Below are positions 57,115 to 64,000 of a stretch of DNA of 64,000 nucleotides, piece by piece. Source of the stretch: Lasiodiplodia sp. COLG20 (lineage: Eukaryota; Ascomycota; Dothideomycetes; Botryosphaeriales; Botryosphaeriaceae); contig VNWV01000006.1 of the NCBI GenBank assembly GCA_009801085.1, positions 248,001-312,000 of the forward strand, in the 5' to 3' direction. Below the pieces are notes generated by a model that was not told the DNA's origin, searched no databases, and saw only the letters and a list, made by a program, of their open reading frames with translations. The first letter of the stretch is position 1, and each line of letters begins with the position of its first letter. The translations under genes were made by a program, and so were the position numbers.

Positions 57115-58372
57115 CTAGACTTGATCCGTGGTCTTGTCTCGCCGCGCTTCTACCCTCTCTCTCGAGTTCTCGTTCTGGATTGAACGATCGATGAAGCGCT
57201 TTAAGCCAAGCCAGGGGCTGTTGATCGGACTAGGCCCAGTGAACACCAGGGTGTCGTAGAGAAAGCTACCAGCGATAGCACCGACGAAGGGCATCAGAAG
57301 CGGTATCCAGAAGTAATAGCCGCCCGTGGTCCAGACTTCGCGTGGGTATCCCACGGCGCTGGAGAACAGCCGTCCGGAAAAGTCCAGTGCTGGATTGGTG
57401 GCACCACTGTAGCTTTGTCAGTCATGGGTATCTCTACTGCATTTAATCAAAGAACTTACCCGGTTTCCCATCCAAACGCTACGCCGATGCCGTAGAACAG
57501 GAAGAACATGGCCAGCGGGAAGAAGTTACCACCTGCCCTGGAGATACCGTTGTTGTAGTCGTCCTTCAGGGCAGACACGACGGTAGTGATCAAAGCAGAC
57601 GGGATAACGACAGAGAACACCTGGGACGACCTCGGCACAAACGTCTGCGGGTAGGTCGCCATGATTTGGGCGGTCGCCTTCGTCTCGGGCGGCACAATCC
57701 TGTTGCCGGGCCCGGCGTACCAGTCGATGGCCGAGATGTAATTTCCGTACACCAGCGCCGTCGCGACGAAAGCGCCGAGGAACTGCGCTAACACAATTGA
57801 TGGGAATGATTTCCAGGGCAGTCCGCGGAACATACAGGCTGTGAGGGTGATGGCCGGGTTCAGGTAGGAGCCTGAATCGCCCGAGATGTAGATGCCAAGC
57901 ATTACGCCGATGCCAGTGCTGAGTGGCACGTCAGTTGTGTGCTGGAGAGGGAGTGCAGGAATGCAACGTACCCCCAGGGAACCGACATGAATGTTCCGTA
58001 GCCAAAGCCGCCTGGTGCGGTTTGCAGACCGGCACTGAGGAGTGATTGTGCAATGCTGCCATTGTAAAAGCACGAAAGGACCATGACTCCAAGAAACTCA
58101 GCGAATGGCTCCTGAAGTGTCTGCCGTATCCTCGACCACAGCAAATTTTCGGCGCCCGAGTAGTGCCTCTTTGGGGGAGCGAATTCATCGAGTCCCACAA
58201 GGGCCCGTGCGCTTCTGCGGCGGTGACGCTCTTTGCTATGATCTCCATCTGATCCAGATGGCGAAAGGGGAGCGCCCTTGTAGTGCGGTGAGGTCGAGTC
58301 TCTTCTGGAATTGGAGGAGATTTCGTTGTCTGGAGAATCCAAATCCCAGCTGAGGGCGTTGTCGCGCGACAT
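57115..58372 (-). CDS. Aquaglyceroporin (MIP family channel)
   Basis: Predicted 383-residue plasma-membrane channel for water and/or glycerol. Minus-strand exons: 58372-57972, 57918-57460 and 57406-57115. A long cytosolic N-terminus (about 90 residues, S/R-rich) precedes six membrane helices. First half: EPFAEFLGVMVLSCFYNGS, GDSGSYLNPAITL (first NPA box). Second half: FFLFYGIGVAFGWETGGATN across the splice then NPALDFSGRL, with Asp after the second NPA as in glycerol-permeating members, and FWIPLLMPFVGAIAG (helix 6). Residue choice favours the aquaglyceroporin side, but selectivity cannot be settled from sequence alone. It is convergent with the methyltransferase gene (229 bases between stops). 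Confidence 0.93.
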
Positions 58373-59497
58373 GGTGCAGAAGATGGTGGTGATTGACAGC
58401 TTGACTCGAGCAACACGGGAAAGTCTTAAATGCGACTTTCGAAATTCCCTGAATTGCCATGGGAGAATTTTCGGGCCCATTTTTGCGGTGACGTCTTTCC
58501 GATGACGACACATCAAAGATCAGGATCGATATCGAGAAGGCGCATCGGACCTTCTGCGAGATATCAGATAGCCGTTGAGACCCACATACACGGAACACGC
58601 GCCGGTGGCAAGGACTGCACGCGATAATCCAGCCTCCTTACTTGCCGAATTGGCGAAAGGAGGAACTCTTCACCTCAAATTCGATCATTTTGTCGTCAAT
58701 CTCGAAATGCACTCATGAGTCAATGCGAAGTCTCGATGGGCCTATACATGAAAGTGGTCACCGTGTTGTACTGATTCTGAAACGGAGTCTTCAACTAGCG
58801 GACACACTAGTTTCACTGCAAAATCTGATCGATGCAGTACCATGGAAAGCCTCCCGCCGCCCCGAAGCGCATACGAAGCTAACATATGACGTGCTCTGGT
58901 GGGTCTGACTACAATGACTACTCCTCCGGTGACACTCTGTGTTTAAACAATGTGTTTCTGGGAGTGGAAAAAATTGAATTGCCAATAACGCTACTACACT
59001 TCTCCAGATACTAAACAATCCAGGCCCGAAACAGCAAACACTGTTTACTTGAGCTGAGTCTTATTTTACTACATCCAACTATCGTTTCTAACACTGCAAG
59101 CACTACAATTTAGCATATTTCATGATTGGTTTTGTACAGCTTTGGTTCATCTACAGGAAATCAGGAACTCAAGTCCGTTTGGAATACATAGTCCAAATTG
59201 GGATTGGATTTTCTAGTAGGAACGCGTTATTCCAGCGCTAAGGGGAATCCTGTCTTTCTGTGAGTGCGCACTCATCTCCGATCTCCTCGGTTCAGTTTCG
59301 AACCAATGATCGGGCACTGATGGCTTCAACAGACCATGTAGGATCCGCTGTCTTGTGGGACGGAATATATTTAATTGAAAAAGAAAAGTGAAAGTAATAA
59401 TCAATCCTATACCAGTACGGGAATTGTAGAGCGAGCTTATCCAAAGCTCTATTATCAAAGTAATGTCCGCACAGATTGATCCGCATCGCAGCGAGCA
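58373..59497. other. Intergenic, about 1.1 kb
   Basis: Aquaglyceroporin promoter side and P450 3' side, both on the minus strand. No gene is supported. 59.0-59.4 kb is AT-rich as expected for a 3' region. Confidence 0.6.
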
Positions 59498-61434
59498 TCA
59501 AGCCTTTGCCTCCTTTCTCGGCCTGAAGCACATACCCAAGGGCGGTGGAGATAGCGTTACTGTGTTGAACAGTTTCGACTCGTAGTCCTTCCCATCCTGA
59601 GCCGTGGCGAACCGTATGTTGTACCGCAAGGCCAGCCTCGCAAGCACACTTCTCATTTCCCAATAGGCCAGCTGCTTACCAGCGCAGTGGAACATTCCTA
59701 CAAAACACGCATTAGCGACTAAACCGTTGCGTCTCCCACAACGAATCGCCCCCTACTCACCGATTTGGAAGGGGAAGAAGGCATTCCTGTCCTTGATCAT
59801 GCCCGCCTTCTCGCCGCCGAGGATCCAGCGCTCGGGGATGAACTCAAGCGGCTTCTCGAAATAGCGTTCGTCCCTGTGCATGACCCACGGCGGCATCACG
59901 ACGTGCACGTTTCCGGGAATGTACAGGTCATCGTCGATCTGCAAGCCCTCTGGGGGCGTGATGCGCGGGGTGCCGTTGGGAACGGGCGGCTTCAGGCGCA
60001 GTGTCTCGTTGATGACGCCGTCCAGCAGCGGGAGGTTCTTGACCTTTTCGTGGCTGAACGAGGCTTCGCCGCCGGGGCAGACGGAGTCGACTTCGGCCTG
60101 CAGTTTTGCGTAGATGGCCGGGTTGGAGGCGAGGTGGAACAAGGCGCTGGTGAGTGCTCCATATGTCGTGTCCCTAACAGGCACTTGTCAGGAAAAACGT
60201 CCATCTTAGCATCAGGGGATGGGGATCACGCACGATCCAGCAATAACGAGTGCCCGACCATCCGCATGCAGCGCCGTCAGCGTCGGCGCGCCCGTAGGAC
60301 CGCCTTCCTCGAACGCCTGGATAAGCCAAGACATGACATCCGCCGGCGTCTCCTGCACCTTCTTCTTCTCCACAAGCGCCTTCCTCTTCTCGTTCACCAA
60401 ACGCTCGCAGTACGCACCAAACGGCCCCATGGTGCGTCCTAAGCCCGGCATGTTAGAGAAGAAGTTGATAACCCACGGCACAGAGAACAGAAGGCCGAGC
60501 GAACGCATCATGTCGCGCAGTTGCTTGATGGCGTGGACCTCCTTGGCGGCGCGCAGGCTGCCGAAGTCCTGGCCGAAGCTGACGACGCCCATGATGTCGT
60601 AGGCGAGCATGGCGATCCACTCGGTGACGTTGATGCGCTGGCCCCGCTCGCACGCGATCTGGTCGAGGAAGACGCCGATCGTGTCTTGTATGGCGGCGTC
60701 GTATCTGGCGATCTCTGTGGTGTGTGTGTGAGAAAAGACGTTGGGACAGAATAGAGAAAAAAGAAAAAGGGGGGCGGGTGGTAGCATACCCGTCAAGCCG
60801 AGACCCTTTTCCCACGGCTTCCTGCGTCTGCGGTGGTCCTCGAGATCTCTGGTTTCGAGCATGCCCAGCTCTGATTGTTTCCAGTGGCTCTGCTGGTAGA
60901 AGACTGTCTTGCGGCATGCGGTGATTTGAGGCAGAGCGGACACGCGGGTGATGGAGAGCTCACGGGGGCCTTTTATGGTGTCAGCAAATGTCGAGTAGCA
61001 AATGAGTATTGCTTACCCGTCCGAACAACATCACCGTACTTCTTGTGGACATCCTCCAGCACGAGGAAGTACTTCATCGACTTTGCACATTTATACACGC
61101 CCCATAGTTTGGTCAGTCTTGCGGCGAAGGGTCCGGGGAAGCGTCGAAGTCGGTGGAAGAAGGCACGGTAGATGAGAATAGAGGTGGCCAGGCTCAGGGT
61201 GAAGCCTGTTGTGGAGACTGCGAGGTCTTTGGCAGCATCCAGGGGACTCGATTGGAACACTTTGATGTCAATGTAGAAGATGCTCGCTGCCGCAATGACG
61301 GAGCCAGTGATCATTTGCCAGATGAGAACATCGAGAATGTCAGAGAATTGAAGGCATGCATGGAATGCGAGGCCAGCAATGGCTGATGCCAGCCAGAGGT
61401 TGGTCTTTTGCTTCTCGGGAGTGATTGCTTCCAT
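59498..61434 (-). CDS. Cytochrome P450 monooxygenase
   Basis: Predicted 563-residue haem-thiolate enzyme anchored in the ER. Minus-strand exons: 61434-61017, 60969-60790, 60714-60234, 60173-59761 and 59697-59498. Family marks: PGPFAARLTKLW, I-helix LVIAGS-DTTYGAL across a splice, ExxR in INETLRLKPP, PERW, and the haem loop FFPFQIG-MFHCAGKQLA, with Cys ligand in the last exon. The N-terminus is unusual in having two to three hydrophobic segments before the proline-rich hinge (residues about 13-75), rather than one anchor; some fungal secondary-metabolism P450s share this. The start at 61434 has a good context (ACC-ATG-G); an in-frame ATG at 61572 is possible. It lies 0.6 kb from the UbiD-like decarboxylase, same strand. 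CYP family and substrate unknown. Confidence 0.93.
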
Positions 61435-62016
61435 GGTCGCGCACTTCTGGGCGGAGGCGAAAAGGTGGAGAAGGAGATGACGGGGTAGCGGCGCTTCCAA
61501 GGCATTTGTAGACAGTCCGGTAAAAATGGTATTTATTTCTTGCTGCTGCATCACATCCCGCGTCAACCACACGGTTGGTGTCTTGTCCCCGTAAGCACTA
61601 GTGCGGGGTAGTCGCCTATGAAACGATCTTCATACACTTACCACATGTAGAAAGTAAGCTGTCTACGCCCGGCTTTGGGAGTCTTGTCCTGCTGATCCTT
61701 GGCAAATTTGGTAGGCATACGGCCTGCAAGGTGGAAGTCGAATGCATATGCACCGCCTGGGATATGACGCAGCACCGTGAATTGGTCACAAATCAAATCT
61801 CGAAGTTACACGAAAGCGTGGGTCCTCAAAAACGGTAGGTGATATCATTATTTCCGGTCTAAAAAAACAACAACTTCTCCCCTTCCCCTCAGTCTGACGT
61901 GAGAAAGGGCTGCCCCGGTGATCGAAGATGGCCGCACTCAGGAGTCTGAAACCAAAGCCACGTTGCGCACCTTCCACCACTAACCCTCAGTTCTTCTTCC
62001 TTCCACCACTAAAACC
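61435..62016. other. Intergenic, 582 bases
   Basis: P450 promoter and decarboxylase 3' end. Its right edge contains the first copy of a duplicated segment that also covers the decarboxylase stop codon. No gene seen. Confidence 0.55.
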
Positions 62017-62030
62017 TCAGTTCTTCTTCC
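61971..62030 (-). repeat. Tandem duplication over the decarboxylase stop codon
   Basis: Two adjacent, nearly identical copies of about 30 bases: CTTCCACCACTAACCCTCAG plus TTCTTCTTC, then the same with AAAACC for AACCC. The right-hand copy contains the used stop codon (TCA on the plus strand, 62017-62019); the left copy repeats the last codons and stop downstream of the gene. Confidence 0.85.
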
Positions 62031-63684
62031 CGCCATCGAAGCCCATCGCCTCCCACTCCCTCAGCACCTTGTCTTTCACATCCTGCGGATAGCTCTCCTC
62101 GAAGCTCGCCGCCTCCCAGTTCCGGCCCTCGGTATACTCCTTCGGCATCAGCGCATCGCTGACGACCTTCCCACCCCGCGTCGGATTGTGCCATCCCTGG
62201 CCGTTATACGGGATGAGCGGGAAGGCCTGCACGTCGTCATAAAACGTCTCGTCGTCGCCAGGCCGACAGCGCGTGCTGAAGGCCCACAGCACGTCGCGGC
62301 CGTCGTACACGTCGACGTCGTCGCCGACCAGCACCAGGCGGTGGATGGTGTAGCCGACCTTATGGCTGAAGACGAGGTCGCCGACGCGCTTGCGCAGCGA
62401 CGCCGAGTCGGTGATGTTCATGGCGCGCAGCGCCGCCGTGTCGACCTTCAAAGCGCACCATGTTACTTGCGACTCGAAGGGTGTGAAGGCGTCGGTTATG
62501 GGCAGGCCGGCTTCCTGGCACAGCTGCCGGATCTCGGCCGCGGCGAGGGAGCCGATGAGGGTGTGGGTTTCGTCGGTCAGGCGGCCGCAGGCCGAGACGG
62601 GGAGGATGGCGTCGTTGCGGTGGGTGATGCAGTTGACCGTGTACCTGGGAAGAAGGAATGTTGGTTAACTGACAGGGGTTGTAAGTGCTGATACGCGTAT
62701 TGCTTACTTGGGGCACATGTGGGCGTCTCCCGGGAAGACGTAGCCGTGCATCTCGCCAAAGGGGCCCTCAGGTGCGTAGTCGGTCGTCGACAGGGTGCCC
62801 TCGAAGACGATTTCCGAGTTGGCGGGCACGAGCAGGTCGTTGGTCTCGCACTTGACGACGTCGAGCGGCGTGCCCGTCATGGCGCCGATGTAGCCCGCCT
62901 CGGTCACGCCGTCGGGCAGCGGCATGCTGGACGCCATGATGGCTGCCGGCGGCACCCCGAAGGCCAGCGCCCACGGCACGTCCTTGCCTTCCTTCTTCCA
63001 CATCTGCTGGATCTGCCAGATGTGCTGCGGCGAGATCACCAGGCCCACTAGGTGCTTGTTGTCGTAGATCATGGCCCGCGCGATAGACCAGTTCGTCCAT
63101 TTGCCGTCGGGCGATTGGATGATGTGCATGCCGTACGTCTGGATGTACTTGCCGCCGTCGCTTTTGTGTATCAGCGGCGCCGGCAGCGCCGTGAGGTCGA
63201 TGTCGTCGCCCGTGATCTTGTTCTCCTTGCAGGAACCCGTCTCGACCACCTGCGGAGGCTTCGGCGGCACTCCCTTCGCCGAGAGCATCTTGTCCAGGAT
63301 CTGCTTCATGCTGGCGTCCGGCGGCAGTGCCAAATGTCTCGCCATCCTGCCGTATTTGCCCTTGGCGGGGTCGCGGAGAGCACCGGGGCCGCCGAGGATG
63401 CGGAAGAGACCATTCTTCGCTCCCTTGACGTTGTTGAAGAGCGGTGCCTTGTCATCGGTTTCGTTTGACCTGCGGATGATTGCTGAGACTTCGAGGTTGG
63501 GGTCCTTCTCGGCGTTGATCTCGGCGATATCACCGTCCTTCTTAAGGGCTTCGACGAATGAACGGAAGTTCAGATGAGGGGCGTCTTGCGGCGAGCCATG
63601 GTGCAGGCGTACTGAAGAGTAGGAAACCGTCCGCAGCGGCCTGAATGTGGTTCGGGAAGCGCTTCGTGCGGCTTGGGAGAGCAT
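62017..63684 (-). pseudogene. UbiD-family (Fdc1-like) decarboxylase, exons out of frame
   Basis: Two parts of one gene on the minus strand: exon 1 63684-62708 (325 codons, phase 2 end at AA|GTAAGC) and exon 2 from 62646 to 62017. The enzymes use prenylated FMN to decarboxylate aromatic and cinnamic acids (yeast/Aspergillus Fdc1). Exon 1 begins with a mitochondrial-type presequence and has NWSIARAM and [15 protein letters not shown], holding the Arg and two Glu of the catalytic triad. Exon 2 has [31 protein letters not shown] and [10 protein letters not shown]. Relatives read CPxYTV at the join. Here the acceptor side reads G-TAC-AC-ACG-GTC, two bases too many, so the normal splice gives a frameshift; I found no canonical alternative. 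Either a broken allele, an error in the AC repeat, or a non-standard splice. Confidence 0.75.
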
Positions 63685-64000
63685 TGTTGATGGTAGCGCT
63701 GTTTGATGGCGAAGTGTTCCATGACACCGTGTACCCTTCCTTTATACACCCCCATGGCATAGGACCGTTCGCACGACAGGCGGTGGGTTTGAGCCAGTTC
63801 GGCCGACATACTTCACACGATCAGGCCATGCTGAAGCTTCGTGATGCGGAGTGGTAGACATCATTGGCTGTTGCTGTGCTCGGACGCTGTCGGGCCCTCT
63901 CGGCCCCTTCGGCTTCGGGAGCGGCTTCGGTATCGGCCAAGCAATTGTCGCGGAAAAGGAGCGTCATGTGGGATTAAGGCGCCCTATGCATAGCGCTGCC
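63685..64000. other. Upstream of the decarboxylase, to window end
   Basis: 316 bases that should hold the decarboxylase promoter. No start of a further gene is recognisable before the window ends. Confidence 0.55.

Overview
The window is nuclear DNA from a filamentous ascomycete (Pezizomycotina). Genes are single-copy and split by many short introns, mostly 45-75 nt, with GT..AG ends and CTAAC/CTGAC-like branch sites close to the acceptor. Start codons often sit in a CCACC-ATGG-like context, and the families are typical of these fungi: LaeA-like methyltransferase, HET-domain protein, Dal5-type MFS permease, P450 and a secreted Ser/Thr-rich protein. Dothideomycetes fits best, but that is only an impression. 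I see no rRNA, tRNA, CRISPR array or intact transposon. All exon boundaries below were worked out by eye from splice signals, reading phase and family conservation; no transcript data were used.

Layout. 1-9.4 kb holds no gene I can support: first about 5.7 kb of mixed-composition DNA, then a 27-base G run, then a GC-rich stretch leading to a LaeA-like methyltransferase (9.4-10.9 kb, +). A mitochondrial acyl-CoA dehydrogenase follows (12.0-13.7 kb, +), then another 4.7 kb without a gene. From 18.4 to 33.8 kb all genes lie on the minus strand: a large protein with W/C-rich helical repeats, a divergent protein kinase with a probable GC-AG intron, a metallo-beta-lactamase-fold-like protein, a seven-knuckle CCHC protein of the Gis2/CNBP type with a 12-nt exon, UDP-GlcNAc pyrophosphorylase and the ribosome-assembly factor Rrp7. 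34.4-38.6 kb carries a BTB-like protein (+) and a repetitive secreted glycoprotein (-).

39.7-49.2 kb looks metabolic: an SMP-30/gluconolactonase-like protein, a Dal5-family permease, an alpha/beta hydrolase divergent from it, and 5-oxoprolinase. The last three could work together in uptake, cleavage and ring opening of a pyroglutamyl or similar compound. 49.7-54.2 kb is accessory: a HET-domain protein with an unclear intron, and a secreted leucine-rich protein interrupted by an in-frame TAG. 54.2-58.4 kb has an Ada/AraC-type regulator, a class I methyltransferase and an aquaglyceroporin. 59.5-63.7 kb has a P450 next to a UbiD-family decarboxylase whose two exons do not join in frame because of an apparent extra AC dinucleotide.

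No wholly new system is evident. The best leads are the oxoprolinase-permease-hydrolase group, the divergent kinase, the W/C-repeat protein, and two genes that look freshly broken (53.47 kb and 62.64 kb).
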